64,000 nt of DNA from Rhodanobacteraceae bacterium (GCA_016713135.1 JADJPR010000020.1:372001-436000), one strand, 5' to 3'; counted from the first letter of the stretch, positions 1-9,766 are shown. Notes: generated by a model not told the origin, from the sequence alone. Made by a program: numbers and translations.

Positions 1-36
1 CACCCGCCGAACCGCTGCGCGGCACAACGGGCTACG
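1..36. repeat. Partial copy of a dispersed repeat cut by the window edge
   Basis: These bases match, with about two differences, the right half of the nested repeat at 55876-55911. The shared core is CCGCTGCGCGGCACAACGGG followed by CTACG. The full copy near 55.8 kb is an inverted repeat, so this is probably the right end of a complete copy lying mostly outside the window. Confidence 0.55.
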
Positions 37-71
37 TAGTCACATTGGGGGCATGTCCGGAAGAATCAGCT

Positions 72-1829
72 TCAGACCAGCTCCCCGGTCTGCAGCCGCC
101 ACAGACGGGCGTACTGGCCGTCGCGGACCAGCAGTTCCTCGTGGGTGCCGGATTCGACGATGCGCCCGGCGTCCATGACTTGGATGCAGTCGGCGTGGCG
201 CACGGTGGACAGCCGGTGCGCGACCACCAGCACGCTGCGTCCGCGCGCGGCGCTGCGCAGCGAGTGGGCGATCGCCGCCTCGGTCTCGTTGTCGATCGCG
301 CTGGTGGCTTCGTCCAGCACCAGGATGCGCGGGTCGCGGTACAGCGCGCGGGCCAGGGCTATGCGCTGGCGCTGGCCGCCGGAGAGCTCGGCGCCGCCCT
401 CGCCCACCGGCTGCGCGTAGCCCTGCGGCAGCGCGGCGATGAAGTCGTGCGCCTCGGCCGCGCGCGCCGCGGCTTCGATCCGCGCGGGATCCGGCTGGCG
501 CTCGCCATAGCCGATGTTGTCGGCCACGCTGCCATCGGTCAGGAATGGCTCCTGGCCGACATAGGCGATTACCCCGCGCAGCGCGGACGGATCGATGGAC
601 GCGATGTCATGGCCATCGAGCAGCACCCGCCCGGCCTGCGGATCGAGGAAGCGCAGCAGCAGTTTCAGCAGGGTGCTCTTGCCGCTGCCGGTGGCGCCGA
701 CCAGCGCCACCGTCGCGCCCACCGGCACCTCGAAGCTGACGCCATCCAGCGCCGGCCGCTCGCCGTAGGCAAAGCGCAGCGCATCGAAGCCGAGCGCCCC
801 GCGCAGTGGCTGCGGCAGTGCGCCGGTGGCACGCGGCGGCGCCGGGGTGTCGAGCAGATCGAGCACCCGGTTCACCGAGGCCATCGCGCGATTGTAGAGA
901 TCGGTCATGTCCGCCAGCCGCGTCATCGGCCACAGCAGCCTCTGGGTCAGGTAGACCAGCGCGGAATAGCTGCCCACGCCGAGTTCGCCGCGCAGCGTCA
1001 GCCAGCCACCGTAGAGCAACGTGGCGACGAAGCCGAGCAGGATCGCCATGCGGATCACCGGGGTGATCGCGGCAGAGAAGCGGATCGCCGCGGCGTTCTT
1101 CTGGCGGAAGCCGTCCGAGGCGGCCGCCAGGTGCGCCGCCTCGAAGCACTCGGCGGTGTAGGCCTGGATCGTCGCCATGCCGCGCAGATTGTTGTCCAGC
1201 CGCGCCGACAGCGTCGCCGCCGCCTCGCGCGCCGCGGCGTAGCGTGGCTGCAGCCGGGTCTGGAACCAGAAGGCGCCGGCGACGATCAGCGGGATCGGCA
1301 GGATCGCCAGCAGCGCCAGCGTGGGTGTCAGCACGAAGAACACCGCGCCGACCAGCAGCGAGGACACGAACACCTGGATCAGATCGTTCGCGCCGGTGTT
1401 GAGGAAACGCTCGATCTGGTTGACGTCCTCGTTCAGCAGCGCCATCAGGCGTCCGCTGCGCGCGCGCGTCACCGCGTCCGGCGGCAGTTGCTGCAAGTGC
1501 TCGTAGGCGCCCTGGCGCAATCCGTGTTGCAGATCCTGCGCCAGCCCGCGCCAGTTCAGCGCATAGAGATATTCGAAGGTGGATTCGAGCACCCAGATGA
1601 CAATGGTCAGCGCGGTCAGCAGCCACAACTGGGTCATCGGTTCGACGATGCCGAGGCCGGCGAGGAAGGACTGCTTCTGGTTGACCACCACATCGACCGC
1701 CACGCCGATCAGCAGCTCGGGCAGCACGTCGAAGAACTTGTTGAGCACCGAGTAAGCGCTCGCGCGCCACGCGCGGGCGCGGTGCGGGGCGGCGTAGGCG
1801 GCAAGGCGGTGCAGAGGATGGGCGGGCAT
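72..1829 (-). CDS. ABC exporter, fused permease-ATPase (MsbA-like half transporter)
   Basis: A half-size ABC exporter that would act as a homodimer in the inner membrane, using ATP to export a lipid, peptide or drug; the substrate cannot be told from sequence. The N-terminal half is an ABC transmembrane domain of about six helices. The C-terminal half is a complete ATPase, with Walker A GATGSGKST, a Q-loop in VGQEPFLTDG, the signature LSGGQRQRIALARAL, and Walker B ILVLDEATSAID followed by the H-loop in VVAHRLST. The frame stays open upstream to an ATG at 1937, but those 36 residues are Arg/Ala-rich, unlike the family, so the start at 1829 (MPAHPLHRL) is preferred. No partner gene lies beside it. 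At 585 aa it has the usual length. Confidence 0.9.
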   Translation of the reverse strand: MPAHPLHRLAAYAAPHRARAWRASAYSVLNKFFDVLPELLIGVAVDVVVNQKQSFLAGLGIVEPMTQLWLLTALTIVIWVLESTFEYLYALNWRGLAQDLQHGLRQGAYEHLQQLPPDAVTRARSGRLMALLNEDVNQIERFLNTGANDLIQVFVSSLLVGAVFFVLTPTLALLAILPIPLIVAGAFWFQTRLQPRYAAAREAAATLSARLDNNLRGMATIQAYTAECFEAAHLAAASDGFRQKNAAAIRFSAAITPVIRMAILLGFVATLLYGGWLTLRGELGVGSYSALVYLTQRLLWPMTRLADMTDLYNRAMASVNRVLDLLDTPAPPRATGALPQPLRGALGFDALRFAYGERPALDGVSFEVPVGATVALVGATGSGKSTLLKLLLRFLDPQAGRVLLDGHDIASIDPSALRGVIAYVGQEPFLTDGSVADNIGYGERQPDPARIEAAARAAEAHDFIAALPQGYAQPVGEGGAELSGGQRQRIALARALYRDPRILVLDEATSAIDNETEAAIAHSLRSAARGRSVLVVAHRLSTVRHADCIQVMDAGRIVESGTHEELLVRDGQYARLWRLQTGELV

Positions 1830-2025
1830 GCCGCGGACGATAGCGGCGGCGGCGCCCTCGCGGATGGCGCGGCGCGGGCGACCGGCGCCAGCCTGGTCGC
1901 GAAGGCCTGGCGCGAACGGTGATTTCGCTGTCCGCATTGGCGACTGAAGCTCGAATCAAATTCGAATAGACTGCGCGAGAGGGCACCGGGCGCGGTATTC
2001 CATTCGATACGGGAGTTTCATTGCG

Positions 2026-4629
2026 ATGAAGGGAATCATCAAACGATTTTCTGTGGGCGTCCGTGTGGCCACGGCAATCGCCTTGGGAAGTCTGGCAACC
2101 GGCGCTTCTGCCCAGTTCACGGTCGGGGGGCATGTCGCCGATGTCCCTTTCCAGTTGGGGCCGCAACCAACACCACGCGGCACCTGCACCGTGACGAACC
2201 TGACCACGGTGCTGGACACCACCGCGCCAGCCGCCGATCCGGCCTACGCGGCGATTACCGGCACCCAGACTGGGCGGATCTTGCGTAACGGCACCACTTC
2301 CACTTGCGCCGCGCCCAAGGCGAACCCCGGTGCGAACGACACCAGCGTTGTCCGCCAGTTCGACCGTTACCGCTTCACGCCGGCAAGCAACAGTTGCATC
2401 ACGGTCAGCCTCACCCAACCCGCAACGACGCTTTTCGTATACGCATCGTCCAGTTTCGATCCCGCAGCGCCGACGACGGGCTACCTTGCGGACGCAGGTA
2501 GCAGTGCGGCATCGACGAGCTTCTCGCTCAACGTCGCCGCGGGCGTGCCGTACGACGTGGTTGTGCACGAGGTCAATGCCGGAGGCGGCGTTGGCGCCGC
2601 CTACACCCTTGATGTGTCGTCCGACGCCCCCTGCGGCGCCGGTGCCGACCTCGCCGTCGTCCTGGCCGACACCCCCGATCCGGTCGCTGCCGGCAGCAAC
2701 ATCAGCTACACGGCAACGCTGACCAACACCGGGCCAGGCGATGCCACCAACGCCAGCGTGTCGCTGCCGGTCCCGGCCGGCACCAGCTTCGTCTCTGCCA
2801 CTGCCGATGGCGGCGGCAGCTGCACCAATGTCAGTCCGATCACCTGCAGCTGGGCCGGCACCACCGCCAACGGCGCGGTGCGCACGGCCACTATCGTCGT
2901 CAGCGTGCCGGCGAATGCGGTCAGTAATACGCTGATCAATGCCGTGGTCACCGCCGCCTCGGATACGCCGGACAGCGACCCCGCCGACAACACCTCGACG
3001 ACCGGAACGGCAGTGATCACCACGGCCGACCTGTCGATGAGCCTGAGCGACACCCCGGATCCGGTGACCGCCGGCACCCAGCTCAGCTACACCGCAACGC
3101 TGACCAACGGCGGTCCCTCGGATGCACAGAACGCGCGCTTCAGCGTCGACATCCCGGCCGGAACGAGTTTGGTCGCGGCGACGCCGGTGGGCGGCAGTTG
3201 CACCGGCAGCACGACTGTGACCTGCACCTGGGCCGGCGCCACCGCGCCCGGTGTCAACCGCAGCGCCGCCATTGTGGTCGCGGTCCCGGCGAATGTCGTC
3301 GACGGCAGTTTCCTGGATGCGTCCGCCAGCGCAGCGTCGGATACCAGTGATCTGGCGGGCGGCAACAACCTTGCCAATGCGACGACCTCGGTGATCGCCT
3401 CGGCTGACCTTTCGATTTCGCTGACCGACACGCCGGACCCGGTCATCGCCGGCACCCAGCTAACCTACGTGGCGACGCTGACCAACGCCGGCCCGTCCGA
3501 TGCGCAGGATGCGATGATCACCTTGCCACTGCCGGCGGGCACCAGCTTCGTCTCGGCTGCCGCCAGCGCCGGCGGCAGCTGCAACGCGGCCAGCCCGGTG
3601 GTGTGCACCTGGGCCGGCGCCACGACCACCGCCGACACCCGCACCGCGACCATCGTGGCGCTGGTGTCGCCATCGCAGACCGCCAACCTGAGCGCGACCG
3701 CCACGGCCTCGTCCAGCACTGCCGATCCGATCGGCGGCAACGATTCCGCTACGGCGACGACGGCGGTGCAGGTGCAGGCGGATCTGTCGATCACCCTGGC
3801 CGACGCGCCGGACCCGGTGACGGCCGGTACCCAGCTGACCTACACCGCAGTCGTGACCAACGCCGGCCCGTCGGATGCGACGGCGGTGGTGGTCAACCTG
3901 CCCACGCCGACCGGCACCAGCTTGGTCTCCGGCACGGTGAGCGGCGGCGGCAGCTGCGCCGCCGGGATCAGCTGCTCGATCAGCGGCAGCATGGCGCCGG
4001 GCAGCTCGCGCACGCTGACCATCACGGTTCTGGTGGCGCCGGCGGTGCTCGACAGCACGGTGATCGACGCGACCGCGACGGTGTCGGCGGGCTCGCCGGA
4101 TCCGAATGGTGCGAACAACAGCGCCAGCACCACGACGACCGTAGTCGCGGTGGCTGATCTGGTCATCGGCCTGACCTCGTCGGCGGCGCAGGTGCTGATC
4201 AACGTGCCGGTGACCTTCACCGCGACCAGCATCAACAACGGCCCGTCGGATGCGCAGGACGTGTCGGTGACGATCACGCTGACGCCGGACTTCCGCTACA
4301 GCAGCCACACGGCGGCTGGCGCCAGCTGCACCACGCCGCAGGTCGGCAACACCGGTGCGATCGTGTGCACCTGGGCGGGCGCGACCGCTCCGGGCGTCAC
4401 GCGCACCTTGACCGTGGTGGCCTTCAGCAACAACGAAGGCAACACCGCCGTGAACGCGAGCACTGCGTCGCCGACGACCGACCCGGTGGCGGACAACAAC
4501 CTGGGATCCCTCAGCGTGGTGGTCGGCTACCCGTTCAACGAGATCCCGACGCTGAGCCAGTACGGCCTGGTGCTGTTGGGACTGTTGATGGGCCTGATCG
4601 GCTTCGCAGCGGCGCGCCGCCAGGGCTGA
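2026..4629 (+). CDS. Secreted DUF11-repeat surface protein with IPTL-CTERM sorting signal
   Basis: An 867-aa exported protein. Residues 1-29 form a signal peptide ending GASA. Residues 30-205 contain a stretch resembling a bacterial pre-peptidase C-terminal (PPC) domain. Five DUF11 beta-sandwich repeats begin near residues 207, 335, 461, 585 and 710, about 125 residues apart, each opening with an ADLxxxLxDTPDPV-like motif and containing TNxGPSDA. The C-terminus is a sorting signal: IPTLSQYGLVLL, a hydrophobic helix, then AARRQG. IPTL-CTERM signals are read as substrates of exosortase-type processing, and no exosortase is in the window. Upstream, GGGAG precedes the ATG by 11 bases, and the leader holds a small AT-rich palindrome, GAATCAAATTC. 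The likely role is a surface or matrix-associated structural protein. Confidence 0.9.
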   Translation: MKGIIKRFSVGVRVATAIALGSLATGASAQFTVGGHVADVPFQLGPQPTPRGTCTVTNLTTVLDTTAPAADPAYAAITGTQTGRILRNGTTSTCAAPKANPGANDTSVVRQFDRYRFTPASNSCITVSLTQPATTLFVYASSSFDPAAPTTGYLADAGSSAASTSFSLNVAAGVPYDVVVHEVNAGGGVGAAYTLDVSSDAPCGAGADLAVVLADTPDPVAAGSNISYTATLTNTGPGDATNASVSLPVPAGTSFVSATADGGGSCTNVSPITCSWAGTTANGAVRTATIVVSVPANAVSNTLINAVVTAASDTPDSDPADNTSTTGTAVITTADLSMSLSDTPDPVTAGTQLSYTATLTNGGPSDAQNARFSVDIPAGTSLVAATPVGGSCTGSTTVTCTWAGATAPGVNRSAAIVVAVPANVVDGSFLDASASAASDTSDLAGGNNLANATTSVIASADLSISLTDTPDPVIAGTQLTYVATLTNAGPSDAQDAMITLPLPAGTSFVSAAASAGGSCNAASPVVCTWAGATTTADTRTATIVALVSPSQTANLSATATASSSTADPIGGNDSATATTAVQVQADLSITLADAPDPVTAGTQLTYTAVVTNAGPSDATAVVVNLPTPTGTSLVSGTVSGGGSCAAGISCSISGSMAPGSSRTLTITVLVAPAVLDSTVIDATATVSAGSPDPNGANNSASTTTTVVAVADLVIGLTSSAAQVLINVPVTFTATSINNGPSDAQDVSVTITLTPDFRYSSHTAAGASCTTPQVGNTGAIVCTWAGATAPGVTRTLTVVAFSNNEGNTAVNASTASPTTDPVADNNLGSLSVVVGYPFNEIPTLSQYGLVLLGLLMGLIGFAAARRQG

Positions 4630-4684
4630 TACCTGCCCGCCTCCCGCGCCTCAGGGTGCGGGTGGACTGGAGTGACGCACGAAA

Positions 4685-4704
4685 GGGCGGCCGCGAGGCC
4701 GCCC
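4685..4704. terminator. Perfect GC hairpin between convergent genes
   Basis: GGGCGGCC, loop GCGA, GGCCGCCC forms an 8-bp perfect stem, placed between the stop of the DUF11 gene and the stop of the convergent SGNH gene. There is no T-run on either side, so it is a weak intrinsic terminator at best, possibly bidirectional. Confidence 0.5.
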
Positions 4705-4731
4705 TGGTCATGGGTGCAAGCGGCGGCTCGC

Positions 4732-6147
4732 TCACCGACCCCAGCGCCCATGCTCGCGATGCGCTTCCCAGGCGGCCTGCTGTGCGATCCGAACCTGGTC
4801 GGCCGACAGACCCGGCCATTCCCGATTGTCCAGCGAAAAGCGCGGCGACAAACCCACCGGCGTCTGTCCGTAGAACTCGCAGAACATGCTGAGCGCGGCG
4901 GTGTAGCTGCCCAGCACCGACGGGTGGAACTGGTCGGCGTCGTACAGCGGGAGCGTCGGATCGAGGCGCCAGGCTGCGCGCCAGGCCTCGCCGGCCGGGA
5001 TGAACATGCCATTCACGCCGAGTGCGGCCTCGGAGTAGGACAGCCGCACGGCGTCGAAGTAGTCGATCCGGGTGATGTCCGGCCAGACCATGTACAGCGC
5101 CGGACGCGCCCCGCCGGCGCGGATGACGCCCTCGAACCGGCGCGTCCAGTAGGCCAGGTGCTGCTGGCTTTCCGGCAACGAGGATGGCCCCTGCTGCAGC
5201 ACGACCAGGTCGTAGTCCCCGCTGCCGATGCGCGCGAGCGTGCTGCGGTTGCCGTAATGGTCCTCCAGCGCCGCGCCGCCGATGGTGATTGCGTCCACCT
5301 GCAGCGACTTGCCCGCCTGGGCGGCAATCGCCTGGAGCATCTGTGGCAAGTCGTTGCTGTAGGTCAGGCTGTTGCCGATGAACAGCACGCGCGCGGCGTC
5401 CGGCAATCGGCTGGCCTCGATGTCGTTGACGTCGAGTGCCAGGCGCAGGCGACCATCCTCGAGCGCGGCCGCCGCGTGCACCAGGTCAGCGCCGGCTTCC
5501 AGGGTGTCGTTGGCTGGATCGGCCAGTGCGGATGGATCCCCGGGCGACGTGGCGACCGCCGGCCCGCCCAGCTGCGCGGCAAGCGCGATCGTTGCGGCCA
5601 GCACCACCAGTGGTCCGGAGGTGACGCCCAGGCGGCGTCGCGCAGCCACCAGCATGGCGCCGCCCAGCAACAGCAGCGCGGGCAGCCCCAGCCCCGGCAC
5701 CGCCGACTCGACCAAGCCGGATTCCATCACCAGCGCGACCGGTTCGCCGTCAGGGTCCAGGCGGTCGCCGGCGCTGCCGTCGGCGCGCTCGGACCAGACG
5801 TGGATCTGCAGCGGACGGCTTCTGCCTGGGATAACCCCCGGCGTCTGCCATTCGATGCGGTCGCTGCCGGACTCGCCGGCGGCGAAGGCCAGTGGCGTTG
5901 CCGCGCTGGTGCTGTCGACGATTTCCCATTCGCCGTTGCGGCAGGCGTCGAGGCGCGTGTCGCGCAGATGGCGCTGGTCGGTGTGCGCCAGCGTGCGCCA
6001 TTCGCCGCGGAACTCGCCGGCCGCGGTTGCCTGGACGCAGCCATTGTAGGGATCGCCGTCGACGTCGATGGTCGCGCCGAAACGATGGCTCGCCTGCGCC
6101 AGCCCGGGCAATGCCGCGAGCCAGAACAACCACTGGAATGCGCCCAT
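4732..6147 (-). CDS. SGNH/GDSL-like hydrolase with N-terminal exported domain and internal anchor-like segment
   Basis: A 471-aa protein. It starts at 6147, where GGGAGGT lies six bases upstream and the first 20 residues are a signal peptide (MGAFQWLFWLAALPGLAQAS); the open frame continues 23 codons further without support. Residues 20-147 are a cysteine-containing domain I do not recognise. Residues 148-174 read like a C-terminal sorting anchor: VPGLGLPALLLL, a hydrophobic helix, then AARRRLG. Here it is internal and is followed by a second hydrophobic segment (about 178-200). The C-terminal part is an SGNH esterase fold, with the nucleophile Ser260 in IGNSLTYSND, a QQGPSS block, and Asp405/His408 in DADQFHPS. 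The substrate is unknown. The architecture looks like a fusion of an anchored protein with a hydrolase. Confidence 0.75.
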   Translation of the reverse strand: MGAFQWLFWLAALPGLAQASHRFGATIDVDGDPYNGCVQATAAGEFRGEWRTLAHTDQRHLRDTRLDACRNGEWEIVDSTSAATPLAFAAGESGSDRIEWQTPGVIPGRSRPLQIHVWSERADGSAGDRLDPDGEPVALVMESGLVESAVPGLGLPALLLLGGAMLVAARRRLGVTSGPLVVLAATIALAAQLGGPAVATSPGDPSALADPANDTLEAGADLVHAAAALEDGRLRLALDVNDIEASRLPDAARVLFIGNSLTYSNDLPQMLQAIAAQAGKSLQVDAITIGGAALEDHYGNRSTLARIGSGDYDLVVLQQGPSSLPESQQHLAYWTRRFEGVIRAGGARPALYMVWPDITRIDYFDAVRLSYSEAALGVNGMFIPAGEAWRAAWRLDPTLPLYDADQFHPSVLGSYTAALSMFCEFYGQTPVGLSPRFSLDNREWPGLSADQVRIAQQAAWEAHREHGRWGR

Positions 6148-6254
6148 GTCTACCTCCCGGATTGGCCGATGTGCCTGGCCAGTGTCCGTGCGCGGGCCCA
6201 TGGGCGCCCGCCGCAAAAGCTCCTTTTCGTCTCCGTTTTTCCTGAGCGCCCGGC

Positions 6255-7928
6255 TCAGCGCAGCTCGCGACGCAGGATCTTGCCCACCGGCGTCTTGGGC
6301 AAACTGTCGCGGAACTCGATCAGCTTGGGTTGCTTGTAGCCGGTCAGCTGCGTGCGGCAGTGCGCGCGCAGGTCGTCGGCGGTCAGCGCCGGGTCCTTCT
6401 TCACCACGACCAGCTTGATCGCCTCGCCGGTCTTGTCGTCCGGGATGCCGACCGCAGCGGCTTCGAGCACGCCGGGATGCATCGCCACCACGTCCTCGAT
6501 CTCGTTGGGGAAGACGTTGAAGCCGGAGACCAGGATCATGTCCTTGCGCCGGTCCAGCAGGTAGTAGTAGCCGCCTTCGCCCTCGCGCGCGATGTCGCCG
6601 GTGCGGAACCAGCCGCCGTCGAAGAAGGCTACGGCGGTCTCGTCCGCGCGCTGCCAGTAGCCCTGCATCACCTGCAGCCCGCGCACGCAGAGTTCGCCCG
6701 GCTCACCGCGCGCAACTTCCCGCCCCTGCTCGTCGCGCAGGCTGATGTCCACATCCGGCAGCGGCAGGCCGATCGACCCCGGCGGGTTCGCTCGGTCCCA
6801 GTGGTTGGTGGTGATGCCGGCGCAGGTCTCGGAAAGACCATACATTTCGACCACCTCGCAGCCGGTCACCGCCTTCCAGCGCTCGGCGGTGGCACGGCGC
6901 AGCGCGGTGCCGCCCTGGATCGACAGTTTCAGTCCGGAGAAGTCCAGTGCGCGGAAGGCCTCCGAATTCAGCAGCGCGTCGTACAGCGTGTTGACCCCGG
7001 CGAAGATCGACGGCCGGTGACGCTGGAATTCCGCCACCAGCGCCGGGATGTCGCGCGGATTGGTGATCAGCACCGCGTGCAAGCCGTGGGTCCAGGCATA
7101 CAGCATGTTGGTGTAGGCGGCGATGTGGTAAATCGGCAGGCAGATCAGGCCCACCTCGCGCTGCGGATCCAGCGCGCGGCCCATCCATTGCTCGCAGGCC
7201 GCCACATTGGCCATCAGCGCGCTGTGCGCCAGCGCCGCGCCCTTGGAGACGCCGGTGGTGCCGCCGGTGTACTGCAACTGGCAGACGTCTCCCGGGGCAG
7301 CCTGCGAGTCCACCGCGGACATGCGCGCGCCGCGCGCCATCGCATCCGGCCAGCGCACCGCCTGCGGCAGCGAGAATGGCGGGATCGCGCGCTGACGGTA
7401 CTTCAGGACGAAATCGACCAGCGCGCCCTTGGGAAAGCCGAGCAAATCGCCGACGCGGGTGGTCAGCACCTGGCGCACCTCGGTGCCGTCGATTGCATCG
7501 GCCGCGGTGGCAGCGAAGTTCTCGACCACGATCAGCGCCGCCGCGCCCGAGTCCTTGAGCTGGTGGCGCAGCTCGCGCGCGGTGTACAGCGGGTTGACCG
7601 GCACCGCGATCAGATCCGCGCGCAGCACCGCGAGCAGCGCGACCGGGTACTGCAGCAAATTCGGCAACATGATCGCGACCCGGTCGCCCGGCCACAGGCC
7701 GAGGCCGCCGCGCAAGAAGGACGCCAGGCGTGCGCTCAGCTGGTCTATCTGGCGATAGCTGAGGGTGCGCCCGAGGTTGCTGAACGCGGCCTTGTCGCCC
7801 CAACGGCGGCAGGCATCGAGCAGTAGTTGCGGCAAGGTCTGGCCGGCATCGATCGCGGCGCTGGCCACGTTGTCGAAATCCGGCTTGGCCAGCGGCGACG
7901 GGATGTTGCGGCCGAAGGAGGTGGTCAT
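6255..7928 (-). CDS. Long-chain fatty acid-CoA ligase (FadD/RpfB-type AMP-binding enzyme)
   Basis: A 557-aa ANL-superfamily enzyme that adenylates a fatty acid and transfers it to CoA in the cytoplasm, feeding beta-oxidation or lipid synthesis. The AMP-binding loop is YTGGTTGVSKGA. The motif EMYGLSETC (A5) is present, as are GWFRTGDIAREGE and the hinge DRRKDMI (A8). The catalytic lysine is in LPKTPVGKILRREL at the C-terminus. The start at 7928 (MTTSFGRNIP) is chosen because GGAG lies about 10 bases upstream and the family begins there; an in-frame ATG at 7970 would overlap the next gene. It sits 38 bases downstream of the TPR-GGDEF gene and may be co-transcribed with it. The chain-length preference is unknown. 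Confidence 0.92.
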   Translation of the reverse strand: MTTSFGRNIPSPLAKPDFDNVASAAIDAGQTLPQLLLDACRRWGDKAAFSNLGRTLSYRQIDQLSARLASFLRGGLGLWPGDRVAIMLPNLLQYPVALLAVLRADLIAVPVNPLYTARELRHQLKDSGAAALIVVENFAATAADAIDGTEVRQVLTTRVGDLLGFPKGALVDFVLKYRQRAIPPFSLPQAVRWPDAMARGARMSAVDSQAAPGDVCQLQYTGGTTGVSKGAALAHSALMANVAACEQWMGRALDPQREVGLICLPIYHIAAYTNMLYAWTHGLHAVLITNPRDIPALVAEFQRHRPSIFAGVNTLYDALLNSEAFRALDFSGLKLSIQGGTALRRATAERWKAVTGCEVVEMYGLSETCAGITTNHWDRANPPGSIGLPLPDVDISLRDEQGREVARGEPGELCVRGLQVMQGYWQRADETAVAFFDGGWFRTGDIAREGEGGYYYLLDRRKDMILVSGFNVFPNEIEDVVAMHPGVLEAAAVGIPDDKTGEAIKLVVVKKDPALTADDLRAHCRTQLTGYKQPKLIEFRDSLPKTPVGKILRRELR

Positions 7929-7966
7929 CCGGAGGACTCCATGGTCAGGTGTGGGTGGGAAAAGGC

Positions 7967-9766
7967 TCATGCGGCGGCCGCCATGCAGACGCGATTGCGC
8001 CCGGATTCCTTGGCCAGGTACAGCGCCCGGTCGGCGTCGCGGATCAGGCTGTCCCAGGCCTCGACGGGCGACTCTGCCAGGCTGACCCCGAGGCTGATGC
8101 TGGGTGCATGGCCGCCATCGCGCAGCGGATGCGCGCGCGCCGCGCGGCGCAGGCTCTCGGCCACCGCGAGCGCATGTTCGCGATCGCGGAAGCTGCCGCA
8201 GGCGAGGAACTCCTCGCCACCCCAGCGCACCAGTTGCATCTCTGCCGGCAGGGCGAGACGCAAGGCGCTGGCGACCGCCTGCAGCACCTGATCGCCGACC
8301 AGGTGCCCGTGCTCATCGTTGATCCGCTTGAAGTGATCGAGATCGATCAGGATCACGCCGAGGGACTCACCACGCTGCGCCGCGACGCTGGCGAGGGCGC
8401 GCGGATCGGGAATCGCCTGGCGGTTGCCCAGGCCGGTGAGCGGATCGGTGCGCGCGGCCTGCTGCAGCGCCTGCGCGCTCTGCTGCAGGGCGCGGTGCAG
8501 GCGCTGCACCGCGCGATAACGCCACACCAGCGCGACCACCGCCAGCAGCACGCAGACCAGTGCTGAGGCCATCACCAGCCCGATCAGCCGCTGGCGCTCC
8601 ACCGTCAGCGCCTGGAGCTCGCCCTGGCGCTGCAGCAGCTTCACATCCGCCTCCATCTGGCGCCGTTGCATGCTCGCCTCCAGGTCCGCGATGCGCCGGC
8701 TGGTCATGGTGGTGGCCATGCCCTGCTGGATCCGGTGGTACTCGCGCGCCGCAGCATAGGCGCCAGCGGCATCGCCGATGCCCATCGATACCTCGCCCTG
8801 CAGGTCGAGCAAGTTGCGCTCGGTCAGCCGGTCGCCGGTTCGGCGCGCCTCATCGATCAGGCCACCGATGGCCTGCGCCGCCTCTTCCCAGCGGCCGAGG
8901 TCGGCCAGCACGCGCAGGCGCAGGGTCTGCCGCACCAGCACCGAGCGCGCCCCATCGTAAGGCCGGGCCAGTTCGATGGCGCGGTCGATCAGCGCCAGCG
9001 CCGCTTCCGGCTTGCCTTCCAGCTGCATCAGGCGCGCCTCGCGCCCCAGCGCCACGGCCAGCAGGTCGGGCGCTCCGTCGGCTTCCGCCAGCGCGCGGGT
9101 GCGCGCCACTGCGGCGCGCGCTTCGTCGATGCGGCCCGCGCGCAGATGCACATGGGCCACATCGCTCTCCAGCTCCGTCAGCTGACGTGTGGCGAGAGGA
9201 TCGGCGGCGGCGATCGCCTGGCGGTAGAACTCCAGCGCCGGCTCCAGATCGTCCAGTTCCGCGTAGATGCGCCCGATCTTGGCGAGCGAGTCGGCGACCA
9301 GCGCCGGGCGCGCCAGGCTGCGCGCGAGTTCCAGCGCCCGGGTATGCCCGTCGAGCGCCTGGTACAGGTTGCCGGCGCGACGCTGCATCGTCGAATAAGC
9401 GTTCAGCGCATCAACCTCGCCAGCGAGATCGCCGTGCCGGCGCGCCAGCAGCAGCGACTCGTCGAAGCGTCGCAAGGCGTCCTCGCTGCGACCCTGGCGG
9501 CGCGCCTGCATTCCCTCCAGGAACAGGACGCGCGCTTCCCATGCGGGGCGCGCCTGCGCCTGCGCCAGGGCGCGCATGCGCTCGCGCGCCACCTGCGCGC
9601 CGGCGAAGTCGAGCCGCTCGATCGCTTCACTGGCGCGCTGCTGCAGCGCTGCGAATTCCGCCTCGGCAATGCCCTGCGCCGACAGCGGATTCGCCAGCGC
9701 CAGCGCCGCCGCCAGCACCCAGGCCGCGCTCGCCAACTTGCGGGAATCGCTGCGGGACGCCGGCAT
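7967..9766 (-). CDS. Membrane diguanylate cyclase with periplasmic TPR domain
   Basis: A 599-aa sensor enzyme predicted to make cyclic di-GMP. It begins with a signal peptide (start at 9766, ending NPLSAQG). A long helical region of tetratricopeptide-like repeats follows (about residues 35-400), then a coiled coil, then one transmembrane helix (VMASALVCVLLAVVALVWRY), so the TPR array should face the periplasm. The cytoplasmic GGDEF domain has DPLTGLGNR, LIDLDHFKRINDEHGH and an intact active site, WGGEEF. The RxxD inhibitory site expected five residues before GGEEF is absent, so product inhibition may be weak. The ORF stays open 47 codons upstream, into the spacer shared with the divergent HAD gene. 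Signal and target are unknown. Confidence 0.88.
   Translation of the reverse strand: MPASRSDSRKLASAAWVLAAALALANPLSAQGIAEAEFAALQQRASEAIERLDFAGAQVARERMRALAQAQARPAWEARVLFLEGMQARRQGRSEDALRRFDESLLLARRHGDLAGEVDALNAYSTMQRRAGNLYQALDGHTRALELARSLARPALVADSLAKIGRIYAELDDLEPALEFYRQAIAAADPLATRQLTELESDVAHVHLRAGRIDEARAAVARTRALAEADGAPDLLAVALGREARLMQLEGKPEAALALIDRAIELARPYDGARSVLVRQTLRLRVLADLGRWEEAAQAIGGLIDEARRTGDRLTERNLLDLQGEVSMGIGDAAGAYAAAREYHRIQQGMATTMTSRRIADLEASMQRRQMEADVKLLQRQGELQALTVERQRLIGLVMASALVCVLLAVVALVWRYRAVQRLHRALQQSAQALQQAARTDPLTGLGNRQAIPDPRALASVAAQRGESLGVILIDLDHFKRINDEHGHLVGDQVLQAVASALRLALPAEMQLVRWGGEEFLACGSFRDREHALAVAESLRRAARAHPLRDGGHAPSISLGVSLAESPVEAWDSLIRDADRALYLAKESGRNRVCMAAAA

Noticed and set aside
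45..1922. Long open frame on the plus strand opposite the ABC exporter
   Set aside because: Arg/Gln/His-rich translation with no motif; the minus strand has a complete ABC exporter with all nucleotide-binding motifs. Typical high-GC antisense frame.
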